This document shows positions 54,769 through 63,375 of a stretch of DNA of 64,000 bases, piece after piece. Position 1 is the first letter of the stretch; the number at the start of each line of letters is the position of its first letter. Where the stretch lies: NCBI RefSeq assembly GCF_002025205.1, contig NZ_CP019947.1, positions 3,696,001 to 3,760,000 of the forward strand, in the 5' to 3' direction. The notes beneath the pieces were generated by a model, which saw only the letters and a program-made list of their open reading frames with translations, was not told the origin of the DNA and made no database searches. A program made the translations under genes and the position numbers. This DNA is from Pseudomonas sp. CC6-YY-74. GTDB taxonomy: Bacteria; Pseudomonadota; Gammaproteobacteria; Pseudomonadales; Pseudomonadaceae.

Positions 54769-55742
54769 GACGCTTTAGGCGGGGTGCTGCCCGCAGGCAC
54801 GGCAGTGGCTGCAACGGGCTCTGCCGGCGAGCTGACAACCGGGGTTGCCGCCGTGGGTTTAGCGACCGCTGGCTTTTTCGCCGCGGGCTTGACTGCAGCT
54901 TTAACCGCAGGCTTCGCCACTGGCTTACTCGCCGCTTTGCTTGCCACGGGCTTGGCGGCCGGCTTGGCTGCCACAGGCTTAGCCGTGCTGGTGGCAAGCG
55001 GCTTCTTGGCTGCCGGCTTGGCCGGTGCCTTGGCAACTGGCTTGGCGGCCGCAGGAGCAGCTACTGGCTTCGCCGCGGGCTTAAGCGGTGTCTTGCCGGC
55101 CGGCTTGGCAGCGGCGCCTGCTGGTTTGCTTGCCGCGGCTTTACTGGCAACCGGCTTGGCGACAGCTTTGACTGCAGGCTTAGCCGCGGGCTTAGCCGCG
55201 GGCTTAGCCACAGGCTTGCTAACAGCCTTGGCAGGCGCTTTGCTCGCCGCCGGCCTGGCAGTGGCCTTGGCTACCGGCGTTTTGGCAGCGACCGGCTTGG
55301 CTGCTGGCTTGACGAGCACTGGCTTGGCTTCATTGCGGCCGAGGGCCTTGCTGGCAGCCTCCTTGACCTTGCCTACCCCCTGGGCGAGCTTCAGGCTTTC
55401 CTGCGCGTCGCGCTTGAGACCGACGATATAATTGCGGGTCTCGCTCTGCCGGTCCTTGAGGGTATCGAGCAAATCTTCCAGCTCGGCCACCGCATCCTTG
55501 GCCTTGGCCTGCGCCTTGGCCTTGCCCGCCACCGCCGCATCCTGCAACCTGACGCGGGCGTTATGCAGCTTTTCCTGGGCCTTGCCGCGCTGCTTCTCCA
55601 GCTTGCCGAGCAGCTTTTCAGCTTCGATCAGCGCTCGCGAACACGCATCCTCAAGATGTTCGAGCAAGCTGCTGGAGAGTTGATGGAGCAGGTGCAGCGG
55701 GGTACTTACCGATTTCTTCTTGGTGTTCTTTTTGGCCGACAT
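54765..55742 (-). CDS. algP: AlgP (AlgR3), histone H1-like regulator
   Basis: 325 residues. The first 140 form a coiled-coil-rich head (STPLHLLHQLSSSLLEHLED, then VAELEDLLDTLKDRQSETRN). The rest is a Lys/Ala/Pro tail of KPAAKPAAKPxxK-type repeats, like eukaryotic histone H1. In P. aeruginosa AlgP binds DNA and influences alginate gene expression. This copy is shorter than the 352 residues I recall for PAO1, which fits repeat-number change. Confidence 0.95.
   Translation of the reverse strand: MSAKKNTKKKSVSTPLHLLHQLSSSLLEHLEDACSRALIEAEKLLGKLEKQRGKAQEKLHNARVRLQDAAVAGKAKAQAKAKDAVAELEDLLDTLKDRQSETRNYIVGLKRDAQESLKLAQGVGKVKEAASKALGRNEAKPVLVKPAAKPVAAKTPVAKATARPAASKAPAKAVSKPVAKPAAKPAAKPAVKAVAKPVASKAAASKPAGAAAKPAGKTPLKPAAKPVAAPAAAKPVAKAPAKPAAKKPLATSTAKPVAAKPAAKPVASKAASKPVAKPAVKAAVKPAAKKPAVAKPTAATPVVSSPAEPVAATAVPAGSTPPKAS
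54850..55320. repeat. Degenerate short tandem repeats encoding the AlgP tail
   Basis: Imperfect 9-, 12- and 18-base repeats of the KPA/KPV/SKA codon blocks; on the plus strand GGCTTGGC and GGCTTAGC recur. Such DNA is prone to slipped-strand changes, and algP length variation has been reported in P. aeruginosa. Confidence 0.8.
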
Positions 55743-56149
55743 GGCACGCCTCCGGGCGGATGTAGATGCCAGTCATACTAGCAGCCTGTCGGAGAATAGT
55801 AATTGGCTCGAAATTGTAGGCAGGCGCCGAGGAACGCAGCCCAATCACATCTCCCCGCTGGCGTTCACGCTGCGCGGCTTCGGCCTAGGATCTGGATCTG
55901 GGAGAGCGACTTAAGCCAGTGAGCCCGAAAGATCGAACGCACCAAGCGACTGCTTGAGGGGATTGACAGGCAGCTGGCTGCGACAGGACAAACACTCGCG
56001 CCAACCAGGGCGGCGGAAACCGCATCCCCGCCAAAGCAAAGACCAAGCCCCGCTTGCTCAAGAGGGGCAAGCTGGCACCTGATGGTCGAGCCGACGTGGC
56101 TCGACGGCATCGACCGAGGCCCTACTGGCAGGCGATTGAAAGTCGCCTG
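55743..56149. other. Gap between algP and algQ with no clear gene
   Basis: About 400 bases. Short open frames exist on both strands but none has a ribosome site or a recognisable product. KIERTKRLLEGIDRQLAATG (plus strand, near 55930-55990) is helix-like and could be a transposase scrap. The algP promoter and the 3' end of the algQ transcript must lie here. Confidence 0.5.
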
Positions 56150-56632
56150 CTAGAGTACGGGAGCCGGGACCGAAGCCAGCTGCTGATGCGCGTTATGCAG
56201 CACTTCGATCAGGCAGTCTTCCAGCTCGAACCGCTCATGCAGCAACGGCCCCAAGCGCTGGAGTTCTTCGCCCAGAGACACGCTATCGTGGCAATCGCCA
56301 TTGTCGCAGCGGTCGTTGAACGTCAGAGCGACCTCGGTGATCACTTCGATACGTGGGTAGATCTGCTTGGCCAGGTCGAGGCCACGCTGATCGCCAAAGG
56401 CCTTGGCTTCATTGGTCAGCTGTTCATAGACCTCGAAATGCCCGGCGGACACGTAGTCGACCAGAATTTCGCAGAACCTCTGCAAGGCTTGCGCATTGGT
56501 AATGGGTGCTTGTGGGGAATTGCTGATGGCCGTAAAGGCACTCACCAATTCCTGGCGCTCCTGCAACCAGCGATCGATCAGCAGGTGAACACCACCCCAA
56601 CGTTCCTGGGCGTTCTGACAACTATCGAGCAT
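56150..56632 (-). CDS. algQ: AlgQ, Rsd-type anti-sigma70 regulator
   Basis: 160 residues. MLDSCQNAQERWGGVHLLID and LCEILVDYVSAGHFEVYEQL-like FCEILVDYVSAGHF are the Rsd/AlgQ motifs; the protein is an all-helical bundle that binds sigma70 region 4. In P. aeruginosa it influences alginate, siderophore and virulence gene expression. It lies upstream of algP on the same strand. Confidence 0.95.
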   Translation of the reverse strand: MLDSCQNAQERWGGVHLLIDRWLQERQELVSAFTAISNSPQAPITNAQALQRFCEILVDYVSAGHFEVYEQLTNEAKAFGDQRGLDLAKQIYPRIEVITEVALTFNDRCDNGDCHDSVSLGEELQRLGPLLHERFELEDCLIEVLHNAHQQLASVPAPVL

Positions 56633-57023
56633 GATGGCCTCACTTCCCTTATCGGTATTTCTGTTATACGTCCGATCCGAGACGGTTTTTTGTCAATCGG
56701 CAGATGGTCTTGGAAAAGCGACCGGAAACGGCAGCTTTCCGGCGGTACTTGCGAGCCAGATTATGCTCGCGAACCTGCGTCATCAAGGCGCTTGGTCGAG
56801 AAAATTTCATACGAGCGTTTAATCGGTGTCCCGCGTGGCGGCTGGCCTGGAGAAACTCAGCCAAACCCCACACGACGCTTGCTTGCACTACAACATATGC
56901 AGACCAACTTGCACAGCATGGGTTGAATAATCAGGCCCATCCCATGATCGACATCAAGCGGATCGACACACTATCGGTGGCGATGCGTCCCTGCCCCCGC
57001 CAACACCTGGGAAAATCCGCCTA
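56633..57023. other. Gap between algQ and hemY
   Basis: About 390 bases with the algQ promoter region and the 3' flank of hemY. A plus-strand open frame (56704-57069) is not protein-like and overlaps hemY. As I recall, P. aeruginosa has dsbH near here; I see no trace of it. Confidence 0.5.
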
Positions 57024-58271
57024 TCAGCTGGCAACTGGCGCAGGTAAAGGCAGGCTGTTCAGGCGTTGATCGAGTAGCCCCAGCCCTTCCTGAAACAAAC
57101 AATTGCTCTGCTCGGTTTCGCCCAGCCGGGCCAGCAGGCGTGCCAATTCCGCACAGGTTTCCGGGTGGCGCTGAAACACCAGGCTAGTCTCGAAATATTC
57201 TTTGGCCTTGCCCCATAACTGGCACTGCAAACACAGCCGACCCAGTGTCAGCAACAAGCCTGCATCACTCGGGTGCTGCTTCAACCAACCCTCGGCCGCT
57301 TGCAACTGGCGCGCAGGGTCGCGCCCGCGCAGCAAGCCATAGAGTCGCACCAGGCGACTGTCATAGCTGCGCTTGAGCGCCGTATGCAGTAATTCTTCGG
57401 CTTCGGACTCAGCGCCCAGCACACGCAAACGCTCGGCATAGACAGCCAGCAACTCCGGTTCCTGGCGGTGCGCCGCTGACAGTTGCTGCCAGGCTTGCGC
57501 CAGCGTCGCCAAAGCATCCTGTCCGCCGCCTTCGTCAATCCGACCGGCATCCGCCAGCCGGCCACTCCAGGCCTGCCGCTCGAGCTCGGCCAACTGAGCA
57601 TCAGCGAGAACCTTGTCCTTGCGCAACTCCGGCAACAAGCCGAGCAACGCCGACCAATCGCCACGCTGCACATACAGCTGCTGCAGCTGACTCAGTACCA
57701 GTTGGTGGTGGGGATGGCGCTCGCTCATCACCTGCAAGGTCTCCAGCGCCGCATCGGCTTGACCGCGCGCCAATTGCAATTCGGCATGGGTCAGGGCGAT
57801 GGCCAGCTCGGCTTGCGGCTGCCGCGTGAGCGCCTGCTCCAGCAACTGATCACTGTCTTCCGCCTGCCCCAGTTGATGCGCGGCACGAGCGGCACCCAGG
57901 TAATAGGCCAGGGGTTGCTCCTCGCCTGCGGCGGCTCGGCGCAAATGGCGCAAGGCCGACGCCCAACGACCTTCGGCCAGATCGAGAAAACCCTGCTCGC
58001 GGGCCAGACGCACGCGGCGACGGCCATGCAGACGCGACCAGGGATTGACCAGCCCGCCCGAGGTGACCACCAGGCGCAGCATCAAACGCAGCAGATAGAG
58101 CGATAGCCAGACTAACGTGACCAACGCCAGGAAAGCCCACAAGCTCGACTCGTAGCGAAAGCCCTGGTAGGCGAACAACACGTAGCCCTTGTGCTCGGCT
58201 ACTGCCAGGGCGAGCAACGCCAGCCCCGCAGCGACCGCCAGCACGACGAGCAGCAGATAAACACGCTTCAT
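57024..58271 (-). CDS. hemY: HemY, TPR membrane protein of the heme operon
   Basis: 415 residues. Two N-terminal membrane helices (VYLLLVVLAVAAGLALLALA and LWAFLALVTLVWLSLYLLRL) precede the HEMY_N domain and TPR repeats (PLAYYLGAARAAHQLGQ, TLGRLCLQCQLWGKAKEYFE). The start overlaps the HemDX stop (ATGA). Not related to the Bacillus oxidase of the same name. Thought to scaffold or regulate heme synthesis. Confidence 0.93.
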   Translation of the reverse strand: MKRVYLLLVVLAVAAGLALLALAVAEHKGYVLFAYQGFRYESSLWAFLALVTLVWLSLYLLRLMLRLVVTSGGLVNPWSRLHGRRRVRLAREQGFLDLAEGRWASALRHLRRAAAGEEQPLAYYLGAARAAHQLGQAEDSDQLLEQALTRQPQAELAIALTHAELQLARGQADAALETLQVMSERHPHHQLVLSQLQQLYVQRGDWSALLGLLPELRKDKVLADAQLAELERQAWSGRLADAGRIDEGGGQDALATLAQAWQQLSAAHRQEPELLAVYAERLRVLGAESEAEELLHTALKRSYDSRLVRLYGLLRGRDPARQLQAAEGWLKQHPSDAGLLLTLGRLCLQCQLWGKAKEYFETSLVFQRHPETCAELARLLARLGETEQSNCLFQEGLGLLDQRLNSLPLPAPVAS

Positions 58272-60205
58272 GGGCGAGCCTCCTCCACGTTCGGCAGCGC
58301 TTCTGCCGGCGCGTCACGCTCGAGCTGCGCCCGGGCTGTCTGCTTGCGCTGGATATAGGCCTGCACTGCGTTGAGCGAATCACTCAGGTCCGGCGCGACC
58401 ACCTCGACCGGTTGCTCGAGCAACTCCTCGATGCGTGCACGCAAGGCACGACTACTGGGATTGTCCAGATCGAAATGCGCATCCAGCACCTCGCGCGCCT
58501 GCACCAGCGACTGCCGATATACCGGGGTCTGCCCGTGCAGCGCCGCCCACTGCGCCTGCTCCAGGGCCAGGCTGAGGGCCAGGCGCACCTGCGTCAGACT
58601 CTGCCCGGCGAGCAACGGCCGAATATTCTGATCGGCGTTGAAGTCGATGCGGAAATACTGCGACAGGGTCTCAAGCCACTCCGCCCACCAACTGCTGCCA
58701 TCACCCTCGGCGGCCAGATCACTGAGCACCCCACCGGAACTGACGAAGGTTGGGTTCAGCGCATGCAACTGCGCCACCTGCTCACGCAACGCCGCCAGCT
58801 GAAGGAACAACCCGGTGCGATCGGGATTGACGGTTGCGCGCAATGCCTCGAGGCTCTTGGCCAATTGCTCGCGCGCCGCGAAAGCGGCAGGATCGTCCTG
58901 CCCGCGGAGAATCTCGTCGGCGCCCTGCACCAAGGCTTCGGCACTGTCGATATCCTGCAAGGCCGACAGGCGCAGACTGGCAAGGCGTAACAAATGCTCG
59001 GCCTCAGCCAGACGCCAATCCTGGCGGCTGGCGCCGAGGACCGTCTCTAGGCGCTGATTGAGCAGCTGCTGATCGCCTTGCAACTGCGCGACCAGACGGC
59101 GGCGAGCATCCAGTTCATCGGCATCGGGCAATTGCTGCAGGCGAGCATCCAGTCCCTGGGTGCGCTGGGCCAAGACTTCGGTCTGACTGCGCGCCTCCGC
59201 CAATTGACTGAGCTGCTGCTGGTCGCGCACCTCCAGATTGCGCAATTGCCATAAGCTCCAGCCACCCACCGCCACTCCCACCGCGCCCAACAACAGTGCT
59301 AGCAAGGCCAGGCTATTGCCGCGTGAGGGTGATTTTTCCGCAGGGGCTGGCGGTGTAACAGCAGGCTCCTCCGCTACTGGCTGCTCTTGTTTTTTCGGGC
59401 TAGTCGCTTCGCTCACGTATCCATCCTTTGCATCAGAGGTCGGGGCAGGTTGCGCCTGCAACGCCGCCAACAACGCCACGGCATTCGCGCCACGGCAGTC
59501 CACAATACTTTCGGCGCCAGCAACACGCGCCTGCTCAGCCACACGCGGGCTAGGTACGAACAAGGGTAGTCGAGCCAGCGATGGCCAGTGCGCGCCCGCC
59601 AACTCAAGCAGGTGGCTAAAGCCCTGCCCACTGCTGACCACCAGGCCATTCAAGCGTTCCGCCTGCACCCGTTCGGCAAGTGCCGCTGACGGATAGTGCG
59701 GCAACAATCGACGGTACAGTGACAGATAGTCGACCGCCACGCCCTGGTCGCGCAAGCGCTCGGCGAGAAGCTCCCGGCCGCCCTCGCCGCGCAGAATCAG
59801 CACGCGAGGAGTGAGCGCCGCAGCCAGCGCCTGCTGCAACTGCGGCAGCGCGAGCAAAGCCTCGCTGTCATCGCCATGCGCGGGGAAATGCACGGTCAGA
59901 CCATAGTGCTCGAGGATTTCGGCGGTGGCTGCACCGACACTGAACCAGGGCTGCTCGGTCGGCGGTTGCGCCCGGTAACGGTCGAGCAACTCCAGGCCAA
60001 GCCGCGCCGCCGGTTTGCTCACCACAATCACCGCGCAGTAGCGATCAAGCTCGAGGATGGTCGCGCGCTGCTCCGGCGTCTCGGCCAGGGCCTCGATCGC
60101 CAGCAGCGGCAGGCTGCTGCTGTAGATCCCCTGTTCGGCCAGAGTCGCGGCCAGGGCCGCGCACTCCTCGGCCGGACGGGTCAACAGCAGGCGCCAGTTG
60201 CTCAC
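58268..60205 (-). CDS. hemDX: Fused uroporphyrinogen-III synthase HemD and membrane protein HemX
   Basis: 645 residues in one frame. Residues 1-255 are HemD (LLLTRPAEECAALAATL, VVSKPAARLGLELL, NGLVVSSGQGFSHLLELAG). Residues 264-645 are HemX: a Pro/Glu linker, one membrane helix (NSLALLALLLGAVGVAVGG, about 297-315) and a periplasmic coiled-coil domain. A GTG at 59416 (VSEATSP), preceded by AAGGA seven bases upstream, could start HemX separately. In P. aeruginosa I recall the two as separate genes. HemD closes the tetrapyrrole ring with inversion of ring D. Confidence 0.88.
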   Translation of the reverse strand: MSNWRLLLTRPAEECAALAATLAEQGIYSSSLPLLAIEALAETPEQRATILELDRYCAVIVVSKPAARLGLELLDRYRAQPPTEQPWFSVGAATAEILEHYGLTVHFPAHGDDSEALLALPQLQQALAAALTPRVLILRGEGGRELLAERLRDQGVAVDYLSLYRRLLPHYPSAALAERVQAERLNGLVVSSGQGFSHLLELAGAHWPSLARLPLFVPSPRVAEQARVAGAESIVDCRGANAVALLAALQAQPAPTSDAKDGYVSEATSPKKQEQPVAEEPAVTPPAPAEKSPSRGNSLALLALLLGAVGVAVGGWSLWQLRNLEVRDQQQLSQLAEARSQTEVLAQRTQGLDARLQQLPDADELDARRRLVAQLQGDQQLLNQRLETVLGASRQDWRLAEAEHLLRLASLRLSALQDIDSAEALVQGADEILRGQDDPAAFAAREQLAKSLEALRATVNPDRTGLFLQLAALREQVAQLHALNPTFVSSGGVLSDLAAEGDGSSWWAEWLETLSQYFRIDFNADQNIRPLLAGQSLTQVRLALSLALEQAQWAALHGQTPVYRQSLVQAREVLDAHFDLDNPSSRALRARIEELLEQPVEVVAPDLSDSLNAVQAYIQRKQTARAQLERDAPAEALPNVEEARP

Positions 60206-61140
60206 TCGGCATCGGCCTCAGCGTAGACAGCCTGCAAAATCTCCGCGGCACCCTGCGCCAGCAGCGCCTCGGCGACGTGCACACCGAGTTGCTCGGCCTG
60301 CGCCGCCGGCGCGCGACTTTCTGCACACAGCAGCACGCCACCATCGGGCTGACCAACCAGGCCGCGCAACCACAATTGCTCGCTTTCAAGTACCGCATAG
60401 CAGGCGATCGGCACCTGGCAGCCACCATTGAGCCGCTTGTTCAGTGCCCGCTCGGCGGTGACGCGCAAGGCCGTCTCGTGATGGTTCAATACTGCCAGCA
60501 AGGCATGGATCTCGGTATCGGCGCGGCGGCATTCGATCCCGACCGCACCCTGCCCGCCCGCCGGCAAGCTGTCTTCGACACTGATGGAGGCGCGAATACG
60601 CGCGGCAAAGCCCAGACGAATCAGGCCAGCGGCGGCGAGGATAATGGCGTCGTACTCACCCGCATCCAGCTTGGCCAGGCGGGTATTGACGTTGCCACGC
60701 AGAAACTGGATTTTCAGGTCGGGTCGCCGGGCCAGTATCTGCGCCTGGCGACGCAAACTGGAGGTCCCGACCACGCTGCCGGCTGGCAGGGCATCCAGGC
60801 TGTCGAAACTGTTGGAGACGAAGGCATCGCGCGGGTCCTCGCGCTCGCAGATACAGAACAGGCCCAGGCCAGCGGGGAAGTCCATGGGCACATCCTTCAT
60901 CGAATGCACGGCGATGTCGGCCTCATTCTCGAGCAGAGCGGTTTCCAGTTCTTTGACGAACAAGCCCTTGCCACCGATTTTCGCCAGCGGCGCATCGAGC
61001 AACTTGTCGCCACGACTGACCATCGGCACCAAGCTGACTTTTAGACCAGGGTGAGCCAACTCCAGGCGGGCCTTGACGTGTTCGGCCTGCCACAGGGCCA
61101 GGGCGCTTTTACGGGTGGCGATACGAATTTCGCGGGACAT
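60202..61140 (-). CDS. hemC: Porphobilinogen deaminase (hydroxymethylbilane synthase)
   Basis: 312 residues from the ATG at 61140. IRIATRKSALALWQAEHVK is the start; VHSMKDVPMDFPAGL and GTSSLRRQAQIL are substrate loops; the dipyrromethane cofactor Cys is in LNGGCQVPIACYA near residue 242. It polymerises four porphobilinogens. Its stop overlaps the HemDX start by four bases. Confidence 0.97.
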   Translation of the reverse strand: MSREIRIATRKSALALWQAEHVKARLELAHPGLKVSLVPMVSRGDKLLDAPLAKIGGKGLFVKELETALLENEADIAVHSMKDVPMDFPAGLGLFCICEREDPRDAFVSNSFDSLDALPAGSVVGTSSLRRQAQILARRPDLKIQFLRGNVNTRLAKLDAGEYDAIILAAAGLIRLGFAARIRASISVEDSLPAGGQGAVGIECRRADTEIHALLAVLNHHETALRVTAERALNKRLNGGCQVPIACYAVLESEQLWLRGLVGQPDGGVLLCAESRAPAAQAEQLGVHVAEALLAQGAAEILQAVYAEADAE

Positions 61141-61260
61141 GGGCAATTCCAGAAAACGAACTGCCTGGAATAATAACAGGGGCCGCACAGCGGGTGGGGG
61201 ACGGCGTGTGGAATGCAGAGCATGCGCCCCACTCCTCATGCCCTTCCCGACCCACTCGCC

Positions 61261-61304
61261 TACAAACCCTACAAACCCTACAAACCCTACAAACCCTACA
61301 AACT
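61261..61304. repeat. 9-bp tandem repeat at the algR stop codon
   Basis: TACAAACCC repeats perfectly four times (61261-61296), followed by TACAAACT. On the algR strand the unit is GGGTTTGTA and carries the TAG stop. The unit is a multiple of three, so every copy places TAG in the same frame. Confidence 0.9.
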
Positions 61305-62042
61305 GTTCATCAGCTTGCGCACCCCGGCCACATGCCGGCGGCTGACGATCAGCGCGTCGCCATTAAGACCTTTGAGGAATAGCTGAAAGTGCCCGATCGG
61401 GGTGCGCTGCAAGCGTTCGATGCGTTCACGGGCGACCAGGGCATTGCGATGGATGCGCACGAAGCGATCACCAAACTCGTCTTCCAGCGCCTTGAGCGGC
61501 TCGTCCAGCAGCACTTCGCCGCCAGCATGGCGCAGGGTCACGTATTTATGATCAGCGATGAAGAAGATCACCTCATCGAGCGGAATCAACTCGATGCCTT
61601 TACGGGTGCGCGCACTGATATGGCTGCGCGGGCCGACGCCGCTCTCCGCAGCGGGACGAGTCAGGGCAGCGAGTTGCACCCGGTTTGGCCGCTCGGCCTT
61701 TTTCAGCGCCTCACTGAGATGTTCCGCGCGCACCGGTTTGACCAGGTAGCCCACCGCACTGACCTTGAACGCCTCCAGGGCGAATTCGTCATGGGCCGTA
61801 CAGAAAATCACTGCGGGCGGCGCTTCACGCTCGCAAAGCTTGGCGGCAACCTGCAAGCCATCCAAGCCCGGCATGCGGATATCCAGTAACACGACATCCG
61901 GCTTCAGGCTGTCGATCAGGGTCAGGGCCTCTTCGCCATTGCTCGCAGACGGCTCGAGGACACGGTAGCCATCGAGCTCGCCGACCATACGGCTGAGGCG
62001 CTCGCGGGCCAGGGGTTCATCATCGACGATCAGGACATTCAT
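61296..62042 (-). CDS. algR: AlgR, LytTR-type response regulator
   Basis: 248 residues, identical to the P. aeruginosa length, from the ATG at 62042. The receiver is MNVLIVDDEPLARERLSRMV with phospho-acceptor D54 in VVLLDIRMPGLDGLQVA. The LytTR DNA-binding domain has ISARTRKGIELIPLDEV and FVRIHRNALVARERIERLQR. It controls alginate, twitching motility and other virulence traits. The start overlaps the algZ stop (ATGA). Confidence 0.97.
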   Translation of the reverse strand: MNVLIVDDEPLARERLSRMVGELDGYRVLEPSASNGEEALTLIDSLKPDVVLLDIRMPGLDGLQVAAKLCEREAPPAVIFCTAHDEFALEAFKVSAVGYLVKPVRAEHLSEALKKAERPNRVQLAALTRPAAESGVGPRSHISARTRKGIELIPLDEVIFFIADHKYVTLRHAGGEVLLDEPLKALEDEFGDRFVRIHRNALVARERIERLQRTPIGHFQLFLKGLNGDALIVSRRHVAGVRKLMNSL

Positions 62043-63121
62043 AGGACACGGGCTTCCTGCGTAAGTCTCGCACAAGGATAGCGTAGACAGGTGAAGTGGC
62101 GGCCGTCACGGCGCTCCACGCTGAGACTGGCCCGCGGCCCGAAAAGTGCCGCAAGACGCGCATCGATATTACCCAGCGCCTGGCGTGTCCCACGCGAAGC
62201 CGGCTGCTCGTGTTGTGCCTCATAAGGGTTGCTGACGCATAACTGGAACACCCCATCGGTATAGCTCGCCTCGACACGCACCAAGCCACCCTCGATGCGT
62301 GGCTGGATTCCATAGATCAAGGCGTTCTCCAGCAAAGGCTGCAGCGTCAGCTGCGGAATCGGCAAATCGTTAGGCACATCGACCACCTCCCATTGCAACT
62401 GTAGTCGTTCGCCGAGGCGATAGTGCTCAATCGACAAATATCGCTTGGCCAGTTCCAACTCTTCACTCCAGGGCACCAGGCTGCCGGGGTTGGCCAGGCT
62501 GGCGCGAAACAGGTCGGACAGATCCAGCACGGCCTGCTCGGCCTTGAGCGGGTCGATCACCACTAGGCTGGCGATACTGTTCAAGCTGTTGAACAGAAAG
62601 TGTGGCCGAATCCGCGCTTGCAAGGACTCGATGCGCGCGCGCAACTCAGCCTGTTCCTGCTTTCGCCATTGGCTCTGCAGATAGAAATAGCGTAGCAGCA
62701 GTGCAGACATGATCATGCTGATCAGGGCGTGACGCAGGTAAAGGTTGACCTCGCCAGCATGTGGCAGCGGCCCGCCGAGGTCGTAATAATCGGCCACTGC
62801 GGTGCAGGCGAGCGTCAGCCCGACCACGATCAGACAGCACAGCACGCCCGCCAAAGCCGCACGCCAGCGCGCCAGCAGGGGCCGCAGACGACACAGCAGG
62901 GCCGCCGAAAGCAACAGGATCCACTGCACGAACAGCGAGGTCAGCGCCAGGCGCACCCAGTCGAAGCCCGGCAACATCGGCTCGGCCAGCACCAGTACCA
63001 GCACCAGCAACTCGGCCAGCAAGACCATGCTCAGCAGCGCTTCCGGCTCGCACAGCTCCGGGACGAAGAAGTCGTCGATGGGCGCCGGTGGGTTTTTATT
63101 GTTCAACCATTGAGTATCCAT
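62039..63121 (-). CDS. algZ: AlgZ (FimS), LytS-type sensor kinase partner of AlgR
   Basis: 360 residues from the ATG at 63121. Four hydrophobic helices lie in residues 30-150 (LLSMVLLAELLVLVLVLAEP, LFVQWILLLSAALL, VLCCLIVVGLTLACTAV, LISMIMSALLLRYFYL). The phospho-acceptor His174 is in RIRPHFLFNSLNSI. The ATPase region is reduced (LTLQPLLENALIYGIQP and an ALGNIDARLAALFG end), as in the unorthodox FimS class. Co-translated with algR. Confidence 0.95.
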   Translation of the reverse strand: MDTQWLNNKNPPAPIDDFFVPELCEPEALLSMVLLAELLVLVLVLAEPMLPGFDWVRLALTSLFVQWILLLSAALLCRLRPLLARWRAALAGVLCCLIVVGLTLACTAVADYYDLGGPLPHAGEVNLYLRHALISMIMSALLLRYFYLQSQWRKQEQAELRARIESLQARIRPHFLFNSLNSIASLVVIDPLKAEQAVLDLSDLFRASLANPGSLVPWSEELELAKRYLSIEHYRLGERLQLQWEVVDVPNDLPIPQLTLQPLLENALIYGIQPRIEGGLVRVEASYTDGVFQLCVSNPYEAQHEQPASRGTRQALGNIDARLAALFGPRASLSVERRDGRHFTCLRYPCARLTQEARVL

Positions 63122-63375
63122 CGGCGCAGTTTCCCCGTGGCTCGACCGGGCGGCAAGCGAGCCGGCTCCAGTCGGGCAAAATAAACCGCTTAAATACGGC
63201 CTGGCTCGGCAAACTGTGAGCCACGCATCACTGCCCAAGCTGTCGCCGTACGCAGCGGCCGACAAACCGACCCGGCGATTTTGCCCGCCAGCCTGTTATT
63301 ATCGGCGGACTTTTTCCGCCATGCCGGCCGCCACCTGCGGCCCGCCTGTTTTAGCGCATTAGCCGAGCGAAGCCC

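Noticed and set aside
56704..57069. 121-codon plus-strand frame between algQ and hemY
   Set aside because: It overlaps the hemY end, has no ribosome site, and its composition (many Arg, Cys and Thr) is typical of a non-coding frame.
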